This document shows, in pieces, positions 25,753-35,689 of a stretch of 64,000 bases of DNA; position 1 is the stretch's first letter; each line of letters opens with the position of its first letter. The position numbers were made by a program, and so were the translations under genes. The stretch covers positions 186,001-250,000 of the forward strand of contig NZ_JAKZFR010000003.1 of the NCBI RefSeq assembly GCF_022808935.1, written 5' to 3'. The notes beneath the pieces are model-generated. The model had not been told where the DNA came from and made no database searches. It saw only the letters and a program-made list of their open reading frames with translations. The stretch comes from Geothrix sp. SG200. Lineage in GTDB: Bacteria; Acidobacteriota; Holophagae; Holophagales; Holophagaceae.

Positions 25753-27783
25753 TCAGTGTCCGGGATCCGCGGGCGGCGCGGGCGGCGCGGGCGGCGCGGG
25801 CGGTGCCGGCGGGGCCTCGGGCGCCGGGGGCGGCGGCGGGGGAAGGGGTGGAGCCTCGGGGGCCCTGGGTGCCATGGGGGTCTTGGGCGGCTTCGGAGTG
25901 GTGGCCACCTGCTTCTGGAGCTGATCCAGGCGCTTCTGCATGGACGTCATGGCCGCCTGCAGGGCGCGGATCTCCGCCTGGGGATCGGCCTCGACACCCG
26001 GGTGGTTGATGTGGATCTCGGGGATGTGGATGGGGGGGATGTCGATGTCCCCGGGGACTCCCACGACCATGTCTTCCTCATCGGGGCCCACGAAGGTCCA
26101 GGTGCCGCCCTCGCCCTTCTTCTCCCCTCGAACCTTCACGCGCTTCTCGATGACGTCCTTGCCGTCCACCCGCTTGTGGATCACGACGGTGCCTGAGCCC
26201 ACGTCCTCGGTGAGGATCTCCACGTTGTTTCCCCCCTCGGACTTTCTCCGGATCACCTCCATCCGCACCTTTCGGCGCTCCGCCCGGGCCTTCTCGATCT
26301 CGGCCCGCGCCTTGTCAATGTCGGCGCGGACCTTGGCGCGCTCCTCGGGGCTCAGCTCCGGGAGACGGTCCAGGTCCTTCAGGTGCACGTCCAGGTCCTT
26401 CAGGTGAGTGTCCAGCTCGCGGGTCTGGGCATCCAGATGCCGCGTGCGGATCTCGATGCGCTGGGCCTTGTCGCGGGCCTTCTGGGCCTTGGCGGCATCC
26501 TTCACGGCCTCGCGCAGCCAGGCCTCGCCTTCGGCGTCGAGGGGCTGCGCCTTGCCGTCCACGGTGTAGGTGCGCTGGCCCTTGGAGGCGCTGTAGGCAC
26601 GGGTCTTTCCGGCCTTCTTCTCCTCCACGCGGAAGCTGCCGTCGCCGGGCACGGCCACGGGGTCCTTGGCGGTCGCATCGAGCTTCACGTCACCCTTCAT
26701 CTGGAGATCGAGCTTCCGGTCCCCGTCGATGACCTTCATGCGGGTGGCCGGCTCGGCCTTGGGGGTGGATTCCTGACCCTTGTCCTGGAGGACCACGCCG
26801 GCGCCCAGGATCGAGGCGGCCAGCAGGGCCAGGGCCGCGGCCCGGGCGGCGTTGGAGGCGGGAAGGGCGGGCTGGAGCAGGTGGCGGACACGGTGCATGA
26901 GGGAACCTCCATTGGCGGCCAGGGCGAGGTGGGGGGCGGGGGACGCGGCCTCGCGCAAGGCCTCCAGATCGGTGAGGGCGCGGGCCAGGAGCAGGGGATC
27001 GCCGCAGAGGGCGGCCGCCACGTCGTCGCAGCAGAGCTCGCGCTCGTGCCGGATACGGGCCGACAGCCACCACACGGCGGGGTGGTAGAAGAGGGCGACC
27101 TCCACCAGGGACTGGAGCAGGTTCACCAGGAAGTCGCCCCGGCGGATGTGGGCCAGCTCGTGGGCCAGGATGGCCTCCAGCTGCTGAGGCGCGAGGCCCG
27201 CCAGGGCGCAGGCGGGCAGCAGGATGACAGGGCGCAGCCACCCCAGGGCCGTGGGCACCTCCACCGCCGCGGACCGGAGCAGGCGCACGGTGCGGGAGAG
27301 CTTCAGCTCCCGGCAGAGCCGCGACAGCACCAGGTGCCACTCCGCAGGAGCCGGCGTGATCCCTTCGCGGCGCAGGCGCTGCACGCGGGCCCAGCCGCCG
27401 AGGAACCGGGCGGAGAGCAGGACCACGCCCAGGGCCCAAACGCCCAGCAGCCAGGGCAGGGCGGGATCCAGGGCCATCTTCAGCCGCAGGGGCAGCGGCG
27501 CGTCGGAAACCAGGACCGCGGAGGCCTCCGCGCCCAGGCGGAGGGGCTCCGCCGGGACGATCTGACGCTGAAGGACCAGGAAGGTGGCCACGGGTGCGGC
27601 CGCCATCAGGAGGAGGGCGGCGCAGGCCACGCCGTAGCGGGCCCGGGCGCTGGCGCCCCGCAGCAGGGCCAGTGCCAGCCAGGCCAGCAGGCCCAGGGCG
27701 GCGCCCTGCCACAGGAAGTGGATCAGGCTCCAGCCCAGGGCCTGGGCCCAGGGCTCGTGGACGACAGAGAGCAGGGGGTTCAT
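25753..27783 (-). CDS. BlaR1/MecR1-like M56 membrane metallopeptidase
   Basis: The product has 676 residues. Four membrane segments fit the BlaR1 layout (about 15-42, 48-72, 108-128, and one after the zinc site near 310-325). The zinc motif is HELAH at 208-212, with the downstream ligand block RHERELCCDD near 246. The C-terminal half replaces the beta-lactam sensor of true BlaR1: there is no SxxK transpeptidase domain but a charged region with probable coiled coil (about 445-530), then a second predicted coiled stretch and a Pro/Ala-rich tail. It overlaps the BlaI-like gene by four bases. It probably cleaves or triggers loss of that repressor in response to an unknown envelope signal. Confidence 0.85.
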   Translation of the reverse strand: MNPLLSVVHEPWAQALGWSLIHFLWQGAALGLLAWLALALLRGASARARYGVACAALLLMAAAPVATFLVLQRQIVPAEPLRLGAEASAVLVSDAPLPLRLKMALDPALPWLLGVWALGVVLLSARFLGGWARVQRLRREGITPAPAEWHLVLSRLCRELKLSRTVRLLRSAAVEVPTALGWLRPVILLPACALAGLAPQQLEAILAHELAHIRRGDFLVNLLQSLVEVALFYHPAVWWLSARIRHERELCCDDVAAALCGDPLLLARALTDLEALREAASPAPHLALAANGGSLMHRVRHLLQPALPASNAARAAALALLAASILGAGVVLQDKGQESTPKAEPATRMKVIDGDRKLDLQMKGDVKLDATAKDPVAVPGDGSFRVEEKKAGKTRAYSASKGQRTYTVDGKAQPLDAEGEAWLREAVKDAAKAQKARDKAQRIEIRTRHLDAQTRELDTHLKDLDVHLKDLDRLPELSPEERAKVRADIDKARAEIEKARAERRKVRMEVIRRKSEGGNNVEILTEDVGSGTVVIHKRVDGKDVIEKRVKVRGEKKGEGGTWTFVGPDEEDMVVGVPGDIDIPPIHIPEIHINHPGVEADPQAEIRALQAAMTSMQKRLDQLQKQVATTPKPPKTPMAPRAPEAPPLPPPPPPAPEAPPAPPAPPAPPAPPADPGH
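25769..25804 (-). repeat. Tandem 9-bp repeat coding for Ala-Pro-Pro
   Basis: Four copies of GCGGGCGGC (the last with a final T) in the 3' end of the M56 peptidase gene, encoding APPAPPAPP on the minus strand. Such in-frame repeats can change copy number by slippage without breaking the frame. Confidence 0.85.
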
Positions 27784-28163
27784 CGCTTCCCTCCTTCGGC
27801 CTGGTCGAGCAGTTTCCGCATCTCCGCCAGCTCCTCGCGGCTGGCCCGGCGGGTGGCCAGGGCCTGCATGACGAGGCTCAGGGAGGAGCCCCCGAAGGCC
27901 TTGTCCAGCAGGTCGTCCAGCAGATGCCGCTGGGTCTGGACCTGGGTCTCGCAGGCGGAGAACACATGGGTCCGGTCCGTGACGTCCCGCGCCACCAGGC
28001 CCTTGTCATGCATGATCTGGAGCATCTTCAGCACCGTGGTGTAGCCCAGCTCCCGCTCCGCCGCCAGCACCTCGAAGACCTGCCGAACCGTGCTGGGCCC
28101 CCGCTCCCAGAGCACCCGGAGGATGGCGAGCTCGGCGTCGGTGGGCCTGGGGGCAGAGGTCAT
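27780..28163 (-). CDS. BlaI/MecI/CopY-family transcriptional repressor
   Basis: The product has 127 residues from the ATG at 28163; the open frame continues to 28205 but the shorter form matches family length. The winged helix is clear: PTDAELAILRVLWERGPSTVRQVFEVLA, then GYTTVLKMLQIMHDKGLVARD. The C-terminal dimerisation helices include LLDDLLDKAFGGSSLSLVMQAL. It lies directly upstream of the M56 gene with an ATGA overlap, the classic repressor-sensor pair. Two matching dyad sites at 28198-28235 stand in its promoter region, so autoregulation is likely. Confidence 0.93.
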   Translation of the reverse strand: MTSAPRPTDAELAILRVLWERGPSTVRQVFEVLAAERELGYTTVLKMLQIMHDKGLVARDVTDRTHVFSACETQVQTQRHLLDDLLDKAFGGSSLSLVMQALATRRASREELAEMRKLLDQAEGGKR

Positions 28164-28197
28164 GGGAAGGGGCTCCGGAAGGGGGATGCGGAAAAGA

Positions 28198-28213
28198 TAC
28201 GACAAGTTTCGTA
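28198..28213. promoter_or_regulatory. BlaI-type operator, site 1
   Basis: Reads TACGACAAGTTTCGTA, a dyad with arms TACGA / TCGTA and a six-base centre. It lies 35 bases upstream of the repressor start codon. Its arms resemble the TACA/TGTA-type arms of known BlaI/MecI operators. Confidence 0.7.
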
Positions 28214-28219
28214 GCTGTC

Positions 28220-28235
28220 AACGAAGATTGTCGTA
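28220..28235. promoter_or_regulatory. BlaI-type operator, site 2
   Basis: On the minus strand this reads TACGACAATCTTCGTT, matching site 1 at all but three positions. Centres are 22 bases apart, two helical turns, so repressor dimers would sit on the same DNA face. The site is 100 bases upstream of the divergent PIG-L gene, which may also be affected. Confidence 0.68.
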
Positions 28236-28335
28236 CTCGGTTTAGTCGCTCGGCTGAAAAACACTCCCCCCATGCCCCGGGTCCCCGCCCTTCCCTGGCC
28301 CGGCGGTATGCTGGCCGTCCTGATCGAGGAGCCCC

Positions 28336-30930
28336 ATGCCGCGTCCTGCCGCCCTGCGCCCGACCCTTCCTGTCCACGGCGCCGCATGGCGGAACGCGTC
28401 CTCGGCGCTGGGCCGGGCGCTCCTCCTGGCGCCCCTCCTGGCGCTGGGCGTGGGACTGGGGCCCGGACTTTCGGCCCAGGTGCCGGTGCGGGACGCGGCG
28501 GAGCTGGAGAAACAGCTGGATCGTCTCCAGACCGTGGGCAGCGTCCTCTACCTCGCGGCTCACCCGGATGACGAGAACACCGCCGTGCTGGCCACCCTCT
28601 CCAAGGGGCGCAACCTCCGCACGGCCTACCTGGCCATCACCCGGGGCGGGGGCGGGCAGAACCTCATCGGCCCCGAGCTGGGCGACGGCCTCGCGGCCAT
28701 CCGCACCCAGGAGCTGCTGGCCGCGCGCCGAATCGATGGCGCCGAGCAGTACTTCACCTCGGCCGTGGACTTCGGGTTCTCCAAGACGGCGGAGGAGAGC
28801 CTGCGGATGTGGGGCCACGACCGGATCCTCGCCGAGGTGGTGCGGACCATCCGCACCTTCCGGCCGGACGTCATCCTCACGCGGTTCCCGCCGGATGCGC
28901 GGGCGGGGCATGGGCACCACGCCGCCTCGGCCCTGCTGGCCATCGAGGCCTTCAAGGCCGCCGCCGATCCGGACCGCTTCCCAGAACAGATCGCGGCCGG
29001 CCTCCGCCCCTGGCAGGCCACGCGCCTGCTGTGGAACCACTACCTCTTCACCGACGAGGCCCCCGCGCCGCCAGCCGGGAGCCTGACCCTGGAGGTCGGC
29101 GCCTACGACCCCCTGCTGGGGCGATCGTACGGCGAGTTGGCCGCCGAGAGCCGCAGCCAGCACCGTAGCCAGGGCTTCGGGGTGCTGGCCCAGCGGGGCC
29201 GGCGGCTGGAGACCTTCGAACGCCTGGAGGGCCGCCCCGCAACGGCGGACCTCTTCGAGGGGATCGACCTCACCTGGTCCCGCTTCCGGGGGACCCGCGG
29301 CCTCGCCACCCTCCTGCGCGAGGCCCGCGAGGGCTTCCGTCCGGAGCATCCCGCCGGCGTCCTCTCGCCGCTGATCCGCGCCCGGCAGGCCCTTGGCGCG
29401 CTGCCGGCCGGGACCCTGGCCGAGCCCCTGGTCCAGGCCAAGGCCGCGGAGTTGGAGGACGCGATCCGCGCGGCGGCCGGGCTCTGGGTGGAGGCCATCG
29501 CCGACCGCCAGCGCCTGGCGCCCGGTGACCGGCTCACGGTGCATGCCGCCCTGTTGGCGCGCGGAGACGGTGCCCTGGCACTCGAGTCCCTCGCGCTGGA
29601 ATCGGTCCGGCCGGAGGGAAGCCGTGTCCTGGAGTCCCGGAGGGAGGGAGCAATCCTGCCCGGCAATGCACCCTGGAAGGCGGCCTTCTCCTTCGCCGTG
29701 CCGGCGGACACGCCCCTGAGCCAGCCCCACTGGCTGGGAGGGCCGGGCGCGGAGGCCTGGGCGGGCCTGCCCGAATCCCCGGCGCCCTTCCGCCTCCGGG
29801 CCCGTCTGAAGACCTCTGACGGCTCCTTCGAGGTCACGGTGCCCGTGCAGTACCGGTTCCGGGATCCGGTCCTGGGCGAGCGGTACCAGCCGCTGGCGGT
29901 GGTGCCGGCCGCGCTCGTGACCTTCGCAGACCCGGTCCTGGCCTTCGAGACGCAGGCCGCAAAGGAGCTGCGCCTCCAGGTGCTCGCTGGCGGCGCGGCC
30001 GCCACCGGGCGCGTGCGCCTCCGGGTGCCCGCGGGCTGGGCGGTGGACCCGTCCGAGCAGACCTTCGCCCTGGCCCATGCCGGCGAGAAGAAGGAGCTGA
30101 GCTTCCGCATCACGCCGCCGGCCTCGGCCGCGTCCGGCGCGCTCCTCGCCGAGGTGGACTTGGGCGCTGGCTTCTCGGGCGCCCGCGGCCTCGTGGTGGT
30201 GGACCACCCGCACATTCCCCTGCAGACGCTGCTGCCCGAGGCGCGCGTGCGCCTGGAGCGCTTCGACCTGAAGCACGACGGCCGGCGCATCGGCTATGTC
30301 ATGGGGGCAGGCGACGACATCCCCCAGGCGCTGCGCCGCATCGGCTACGAGGTGGACCTCCTCACGGACGAGGCGCTGGCGCGGGAGGACCTGGCTCGCT
30401 TCGACGCCATCGTGCTGGGCATCCGCGCCTTCAACACCCGTCCGGCCCTCCAGACCCTCAAGGAGCGGCTCCACGCCTACGTCGCCGCAGGCGGGACCGA
30501 GCTGGTGCTCTACACGGTGAACACCGGCTTCCCGGGGATCAACGCCGCCATGGTCACGGAGGCTATCGGCCCCTACCCCTTCAAGGTGGGCCGGAAGCGC
30601 GTCACCGTGGAGACGGTGCCGGTGCGCCTCCTGAAGCCCGACCATCCCGTGTTCCACTGGCCCAACGAAATCAGAGCGGCGGACTTCGACGGTTGGGTGC
30701 AGGAACGCAGCCTCTACCACGCCGAGGGCTGGGATGCCCGCTACACGCCCCTGCTGGGCATGGCGGATCCCGGCGAGGCCGAGGACGCCGGGGCCCTGAT
30801 CGTGGCGCGGCACGGGAAGGGTCACTACGTCTACACGGGGCTCTCCTTCTTCCGCCAGCTGCCGGACGGCGTGCCCGGCGCCACCCGGCTCTTCGCCAAC
30901 CTGCTGGCCCTGGGGCATGCCCATGACTGA
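28336..30930 (+). CDS. Secreted PIG-L family deacetylase with C-terminal NEW3/ThuA-like regions
   Basis: The product has 864 residues; GAGGAG precedes the ATG. A long signal peptide ends near residue 48 (GLSAQVP). The PIG-L zinc motif AHPDDE is at 75-80 and the second ligand block HGHHAAS near 193-199. PIG-L enzymes remove N-acetyl groups from sugar conjugates. Residues about 380-620 are beta-rich and resemble NEW3 (alpha-galactosidase-like) domains. Residues about 640-860 (VLGIRAFNTRPAL, LVLYTVNTGFPGIN, HYVYTGLSFFRQLPDGV) resemble a glutamine-amidotransferase-like/ThuA fold without an evident catalytic Cys. The overlapping downstream microprotein and symporter suggest a system for importing a deacetylated or released sugar. 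Confidence 0.82.
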   Translation: MPRPAALRPTLPVHGAAWRNASSALGRALLLAPLLALGVGLGPGLSAQVPVRDAAELEKQLDRLQTVGSVLYLAAHPDDENTAVLATLSKGRNLRTAYLAITRGGGGQNLIGPELGDGLAAIRTQELLAARRIDGAEQYFTSAVDFGFSKTAEESLRMWGHDRILAEVVRTIRTFRPDVILTRFPPDARAGHGHHAASALLAIEAFKAAADPDRFPEQIAAGLRPWQATRLLWNHYLFTDEAPAPPAGSLTLEVGAYDPLLGRSYGELAAESRSQHRSQGFGVLAQRGRRLETFERLEGRPATADLFEGIDLTWSRFRGTRGLATLLREAREGFRPEHPAGVLSPLIRARQALGALPAGTLAEPLVQAKAAELEDAIRAAAGLWVEAIADRQRLAPGDRLTVHAALLARGDGALALESLALESVRPEGSRVLESRREGAILPGNAPWKAAFSFAVPADTPLSQPHWLGGPGAEAWAGLPESPAPFRLRARLKTSDGSFEVTVPVQYRFRDPVLGERYQPLAVVPAALVTFADPVLAFETQAAKELRLQVLAGGAAATGRVRLRVPAGWAVDPSEQTFALAHAGEKKELSFRITPPASAASGALLAEVDLGAGFSGARGLVVVDHPHIPLQTLLPEARVRLERFDLKHDGRRIGYVMGAGDDIPQALRRIGYEVDLLTDEALAREDLARFDAIVLGIRAFNTRPALQTLKERLHAYVAAGGTELVLYTVNTGFPGINAAMVTEAIGPYPFKVGRKRVTVETVPVRLLKPDHPVFHWPNEIRAADFDGWVQERSLYHAEGWDARYTPLLGMADPGEAEDAGALIVARHGKGHYVYTGLSFFRQLPDGVPGATRLFANLLALGHAHD

Positions 30931-31036
30931 CGCCCCGCCCCTCCTGGGCACCTGGAAGCGCCTCTACCTGATGGTTCTCGGCGAGCTGCTGCTCTGCATC
31001 CTGGGCCTCCGCCTCCTCGCCTGGGCCTTCTCGTGA
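30923..31036 (+). CDS. 37-residue single-pass membrane microprotein
   Basis: The ATG at 30923 overlaps the end of the PIG-L gene by eight bases and the TGA at 31034-31036 overlaps the GTG of the symporter. The product begins MTDAPPLLGTWKRLYLMVLG and has one hydrophobic helix from about residue 15 to 35, ending AWAFS. The double overlap (PIG-L/microprotein/symporter) makes translational coupling likely. Small one-helix partners occur beside some sodium:solute symporters, so an accessory subunit is plausible. It is too short for many annotation cut-offs and could be missed. Confidence 0.72.
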   Translation: MTDAPPLLGTWKRLYLMVLGELLLCILGLRLLAWAFS

Positions 31037-32745
31037 GCCGGCTCGACTGGCTCGTTCTCGGCGGCGCCCTGCTGGTCGTCGTGTGCTGGGGCCTCTACAA
31101 GGGCCGTGGCGCCACCTCGGGCGAAGCCTACATCGGCGGCGGGCGCGATCATCGCTGGTGGCTCATCGGCCTTTCGATCATCGCGACGCAGATGAGCGCC
31201 ATCACCTTCCTCTCCACGCCGGGCCTGGCCTACGTGGACGGCATGCGGTTCGTGCAGTTCTACTTTGGCCTGCCGCTGGCCGCCATCGTGCTGTCGATGA
31301 CGGCGCTTCCGCTCTACCACCGCCTGAAGGTCTCCACCGCCTACGAGATCCTCGAGGCCCGCTTCGACCTGAAGACCCGGCTCCTCGCCGCCGGCCTCTT
31401 CCTGATCCAGCGCAGCCTCTCGGTCGGCATCACGATCTTCGCCCCGGCCCTGGTCCTCTCGGTGCTGCTGGGCTGGAGCATCCATGCCAACATCCTGTTG
31501 GTGGGCGTGCTGGTCATGACCTACACGGTGGCGGGCGGCACCCGGGCCGTGGCCTGGGCCCACAGCTCGCAGATGGTGATCATCGCCTTCGGGATGATCC
31601 TGGCGGGCGTGATGACCGTCCACCGCCTGCCCGCCCATGTGAGCCTCGGCGACGCCTTGCATGTGGCGGGAGGCCTTGGGCGGTTGAACGCCGTCGATCT
31701 GCGCTTCGACCTGAACAACCGCTACAACCTGTGGTCGGGGCTCATCGGAGGCTTCTTCCTCATGCTTTCCTATTTCGGCACAGACCAGTCCCAGGTGCAG
31801 CGCTACCTCGCGGGCAGCTCGCTCACCCAGGGGCGCCTCGGGCTCCTGCTGAACGGCATGGTGAAGGTGCCGCTGCAGTTCCTCATTCTGCTGCTGGGCG
31901 TGATGGTCTTCGCCTTCTACCAGTTCCACGCGCCGCCGCTCTTCTTCAACCCGGGGCCCGTGAAGCAGGCCCTGGCGGGCCCGGAGGGCCCGGCCTACCG
32001 GGCCCTCGAGACCGACTACGCGAAGGCCAGGGACCTGCAGCGCCAGCGGGCCGAGGCCTTCGTGGCCGCCCGGCACGCCGGGGAGGCAGGGGCGATCGCC
32101 GCCGCCAAACGGCAGCTCCAGCAGGCGCAGGCGGAGAGCGAGGCGGTACGGCAGAAGGGGCTGGCCCTCATCGAGAAGGCCAATCCGGGCACCCGCCCCA
32201 GCGACGTCAACTACATCTTCCTCGCCTACGTGCTGAGCAGCCTGCCCGCCGGCCTGGTGGGCCTGGTGCTCGCCGCCGTGTTCTCGGGCTCCATGTCCTC
32301 CATGTCGGGGGAGATCAGCGCCCTGGGCGCGACCACGGTGGTGGACTTCTGGCGCCGCCTCATCGGCGGCAGTCGTGGCGTGCGCGAGGTGTGGGTGGGC
32401 CGCGCCGCCACGTTCGCCTGGGGCTGCTTCGGCATGGCCTTCGCCGAATACGCGGCCCGCCTCGGCTCCCTCATCGAGGCCGTGAACATCCTCGGGTCGC
32501 TGTTCTACGGCACCATCCTGGGCATCTTCATCACGGCCTTCTACGTGAAGCGGGCCCGCGGCGGCACGGCGTTCTACGCGGCCCTGGCGGCCGAGGCCGC
32601 CGTCCTGCTCTGCTTCGCGTTCACCTCCATCTCCTTCCTCTGGTACAACGTGGTCGGCTGTGTGGCGGTGGTGGGACTCGCATATGCGTTCAGCTTCCTT
32701 CAGCCGTCGGCCGAGGCACCGGGAGATCCGCTCGAAACCGCGTGA
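31033..32745 (+). CDS. Sodium:solute symporter (SSS family) with an inserted helical loop
   Basis: The product has 570 residues, begins with GTG and overlaps the microprotein stop by GTGA. About thirteen membrane segments are visible. SSS features include [36 protein letters not shown] in the first helices, [37 protein letters not shown], and [22 protein letters not shown]. Between residues about 300 and 395 lies a charged, helical insertion ([11 protein letters not shown] to [16 protein letters not shown]) not found in the minimal SSS core. It should import an organic solute with sodium. The substrate is probably linked to the PIG-L enzyme upstream, but it is not identified. Confidence 0.87.
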   Translation: MSRLDWLVLGGALLVVVCWGLYKGRGATSGEAYIGGGRDHRWWLIGLSIIATQMSAITFLSTPGLAYVDGMRFVQFYFGLPLAAIVLSMTALPLYHRLKVSTAYEILEARFDLKTRLLAAGLFLIQRSLSVGITIFAPALVLSVLLGWSIHANILLVGVLVMTYTVAGGTRAVAWAHSSQMVIIAFGMILAGVMTVHRLPAHVSLGDALHVAGGLGRLNAVDLRFDLNNRYNLWSGLIGGFFLMLSYFGTDQSQVQRYLAGSSLTQGRLGLLLNGMVKVPLQFLILLLGVMVFAFYQFHAPPLFFNPGPVKQALAGPEGPAYRALETDYAKARDLQRQRAEAFVAARHAGEAGAIAAAKRQLQQAQAESEAVRQKGLALIEKANPGTRPSDVNYIFLAYVLSSLPAGLVGLVLAAVFSGSMSSMSGEISALGATTVVDFWRRLIGGSRGVREVWVGRAATFAWGCFGMAFAEYAARLGSLIEAVNILGSLFYGTILGIFITAFYVKRARGGTAFYAALAAEAAVLLCFAFTSISFLWYNVVGCVAVVGLAYAFSFLQPSAEAPGDPLETA

Positions 32746-32791
32746 CCTCCCAGGTGGAAGGACTACACTACTGGCCCCGGAGGATTCCGCC

Positions 32792-35059
32792 ATGGCGCAG
32801 ATCGAATCCACCCCCACGTTCGCGAAGGCCGTCTACGACCGCATGGCCGCCCGCCTGGCGGTGGTGCGCCGGCGGCTGAACCGGCCCCTCTCCCTGGCCG
32901 AGAAGATCGTCTACGGCCACCTCGAGGATCCAGAGGCGGCCGAGATCGTCCGGGGGAAGAGCTACCTGGAGCTGCGCCCGGACCGCGTGGCCATGCAAGA
33001 TGCCACGGCCCAGATGGCCCTCCTCCAGTTCATGACCTCGGGCCTGCCCGAGGTGGCGGTGCCTTCCACGGTCCACTGCGACCACCTGATCCAGGCCGAG
33101 GTGGGCTCCGGGCCGGACCTGGTGCGGGCCAACACCGAGAACCAGGAGGTCTACGACTTCCTGTCGTCCGTGTGCGACAAGTACGGCCTGGGCTTCTGGC
33201 GCCCCGGCAGCGGCATCATCCACCAGGTGGTGTTGGAGAATTACGCCTTCCCCGGCGGCCTCATGATCGGCACGGACTCGCACACGCCCAATGCGGGCGG
33301 CCTGGGCATGGTGGCCATCGGCGTGGGCGGGGCGGACGCCGTGGACGTCATGGCCGGCCTGCCCTGGGAGCTGAAGGCGCCCAAGCTCATCGGCGTGAAG
33401 CTGACCGGCGCCTTCCGCGGATGGACCTCCCCCAAGGACGTCATCCTCAGGCTGGCGGGCATCCTCACGGTGAAAGGCGGCACCGGCGCCATCGTGGAGT
33501 ACTTCGGCCCCGGCGTGGACGCCATCTCCTGCACGGGCATGGGCACCATCTGCAACATGGGCGCCGAGATCGGAGCCACCACCAGCCTCTTCCCCTTCAA
33601 CCACCGCATGGCCGACTACCTGCGGGCCACGGGCCGAGGCGAGCTTGCGGCGCTGGCCGAGGGCTTCGCTGAGCACCTGCGGGCCGACGAGGGCTGTCAG
33701 TACGACCAGGTGGTGGAGATCGACCTCAGCACCCTGGAACCCCACATCAACGGCCCCTTCACGCCGGACCTGGCCTGGCCACTGTCCAAGTTCGCGGCGG
33801 CCGTGAAGGAGAAGGGCTATCCCGAGGAGCTGAAGGTGGGCCTCATCGGCAGCTGCACCAACTCGAGCTACGAGGACATGGAGCGGGCCGCCAGCGTGGC
33901 GCGGCAGGCCCTGGACCACGGCGTGAAGGCCAGATCCACCTTCACCATCACACCGGGCAGCGAACAGATCCGAGCCACCATCGAGCGCGACGGGCAGATG
34001 GCCGTCTTCACGCAGGTGGGCGGGACCGTGCTGGCCAACGCCTGCGGGCCCTGCATCGGCCAGTGGAAGCGCCACGACATCCAGAAGGGCGAGCGGAACT
34101 CCATCATCACGAGCTTCAACCGGAACTTCGCCGCGCGGAACGACGCCAACCCCGAGACCTGCGCCTTTGTGGCCTCGCCGGAGATCGTCACGGCCTTCGC
34201 CCTGGCGGGCCGCCTCACCTTCAACCCCGAGACGGACACGCTCACGGGCGCGGATGGCAAGCCCTTCAAGCTCCAGCCGCCCAGCGGCGACAGCCTCCCG
34301 AAGAAGGGCTACGACCCCGGCCAGGCCACCTACCAGGCGCCCCCCGCGGACCGTCACCGCGTCGAGGTGAAGATTGATCCCGCCAGCCAGCGCCTCCAGA
34401 AGCTGGAGCCCTTCAAGGCCTGGGAAGGGAAGGATCTGGCGGACCTGCGCATCCTCATCAAGGCCCAGGGCAAGTGCACCACCGACCACATCTCCGCCGC
34501 CGGACCCTGGCTGCGCTTCCGGGGGCACTTGGACAACATCAGCAACAACCTCCTCATCGGCGCCACCAACGCCTTCAACGGCTCCGTCAACCGCGTGAAG
34601 AACCTGCTCACCGGCGACACCGACGAGGTGCCCAAGGTGGCCCGGGCCTACAAGGCCGCGGCCGAACGCGGAGAAATGGGCGGCTGGGTGGTCATCGGCG
34701 ACGAGAACTACGGCGAGGGCTCCAGCCGCGAGCACGCGGCCATGGAGCCGCGGCACCTGGGCGGTCGCGCCATCATCGTGAAGAGCTTCGCCCGCATCCA
34801 CGAGACCAACCTCAAGAAGCAGGGCATGCTGCCCCTCACCTTCGCGGACCCCCAGGACTACGACAAGCTCCAGGAGGACGACCGCCTCGCCATCCAGGGC
34901 CTCACCGCCTTCTCGCCCGGCCAGCCCCTCACCCTGGTGGCGTCGCACGCGGATGGAACCGAAGACCGGATCACCCTGAACCACACCTTCAACGAGGGCC
35001 AGATCGCCTGGTTCAAGGCGGGCTCGGCCCTGAACCTCATGGGCAAAGCCCGGACGTAG
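32792..35059 (+). CDS. Aconitate hydratase
   Basis: The product has 755 residues from the ATG at 32792, which follows GGAGGATTCCGCC; the upstream extension runs into the symporter gene. The [4Fe-4S] ligands are Cys355 (SCTNSS) and Cys418/Cys421 (ACGPC). Other blocks are [42 protein letters not shown], and the swivel-domain [15 protein letters not shown]. Length and N-terminal sequence resemble the mitochondrial-type aconitase (about 750-780 residues) rather than the 890-residue AcnA type. It isomerises citrate and isocitrate in the TCA cycle. Confidence 0.93.
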   Translation: MAQIESTPTFAKAVYDRMAARLAVVRRRLNRPLSLAEKIVYGHLEDPEAAEIVRGKSYLELRPDRVAMQDATAQMALLQFMTSGLPEVAVPSTVHCDHLIQAEVGSGPDLVRANTENQEVYDFLSSVCDKYGLGFWRPGSGIIHQVVLENYAFPGGLMIGTDSHTPNAGGLGMVAIGVGGADAVDVMAGLPWELKAPKLIGVKLTGAFRGWTSPKDVILRLAGILTVKGGTGAIVEYFGPGVDAISCTGMGTICNMGAEIGATTSLFPFNHRMADYLRATGRGELAALAEGFAEHLRADEGCQYDQVVEIDLSTLEPHINGPFTPDLAWPLSKFAAAVKEKGYPEELKVGLIGSCTNSSYEDMERAASVARQALDHGVKARSTFTITPGSEQIRATIERDGQMAVFTQVGGTVLANACGPCIGQWKRHDIQKGERNSIITSFNRNFAARNDANPETCAFVASPEIVTAFALAGRLTFNPETDTLTGADGKPFKLQPPSGDSLPKKGYDPGQATYQAPPADRHRVEVKIDPASQRLQKLEPFKAWEGKDLADLRILIKAQGKCTTDHISAAGPWLRFRGHLDNISNNLLIGATNAFNGSVNRVKNLLTGDTDEVPKVARAYKAAAERGEMGGWVVIGDENYGEGSSREHAAMEPRHLGGRAIIVKSFARIHETNLKKQGMLPLTFADPQDYDKLQEDDRLAIQGLTAFSPGQPLTLVASHADGTEDRITLNHTFNEGQIAWFKAGSALNLMGKART

Positions 35060-35065
35060 GCCCGC

Positions 35066-35689
35066 TCAGGCAGTCCGCCGGCCGAAGCGGGGCATGTTCC
35101 ACCCGAACCGCAGCGACAGGTAGCGCAACCCGAAGCAGGCCAGGAGGCCGGGCCAGGTGGCCCAGGCCGGGCCTCCGTGGAAGTGGTGCGCCAGCACCAC
35201 CAACAGGGCGCCCAGCAGGGCCGCGGAGGCGTAGATCTCGCGCTCCAGCACCACGGCCACCCGGTTGAGCAGCATGTCGCGGAGGATGCCCCCGCCCACG
35301 GCAGTCATCATTCCCAGGAGGATAGCGGTCTCGGCGTTGCGGCCCATTCCCAGCGCCTTCTGGGTGCCGGCCACGGCGAACATGGCCATGCCCAGCGCAT
35401 CGAAGAGGAGCACGGGGTAGCGCAGGCGCCGCACCCAGCTGTAGGCGCCGATGGTGGCCAGGGCGCCCAGGGTGGCGCAGGCCAGGTAGCGCCAGTCCGC
35501 CAGGCCCACGGGGGGCAGCGCGCCCAGGCAGAGGTCGCGCACGATGCCCCCACCGCAGGCGGTGACGAAGGCCAGGGCCACGATGCCGAACAGATCCAGG
35601 TCCCGTTCCCGAGCCGCGGCCGCGCCGCTGATGGCGAAGACGAAGATGCCCCCCAGGTCGAGGAACTCGAAGATCGCATGCTCAGGCAT
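35066..35689 (-). CDS. TRIC-type (UPF0126/YadS) trimeric cation channel protein
   Basis: The product has 207 residues and seven membrane segments. The ATG at 35689 lies inside the 3' end of the M20 gene (eight-base overlap). The two TRIC repeats are visible, each with the GGG kink: AFVTACGGGIVRDLCLG and MMTAVGGGILRDMLLNR. Between them are LFDALGMAMFAVAGTQKAL motifs. Prokaryotic TRIC channels conduct K+ or Na+ across the inner membrane. It converges with the aconitase gene, six bases apart, with no clear terminator between them. Confidence 0.88.
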   Translation of the reverse strand: MPEHAIFEFLDLGGIFVFAISGAAAARERDLDLFGIVALAFVTACGGGIVRDLCLGALPPVGLADWRYLACATLGALATIGAYSWVRRLRYPVLLFDALGMAMFAVAGTQKALGMGRNAETAILLGMMTAVGGGILRDMLLNRVAVVLEREIYASAALLGALLVVLAHHFHGGPAWATWPGLLACFGLRYLSLRFGWNMPRFGRRTA

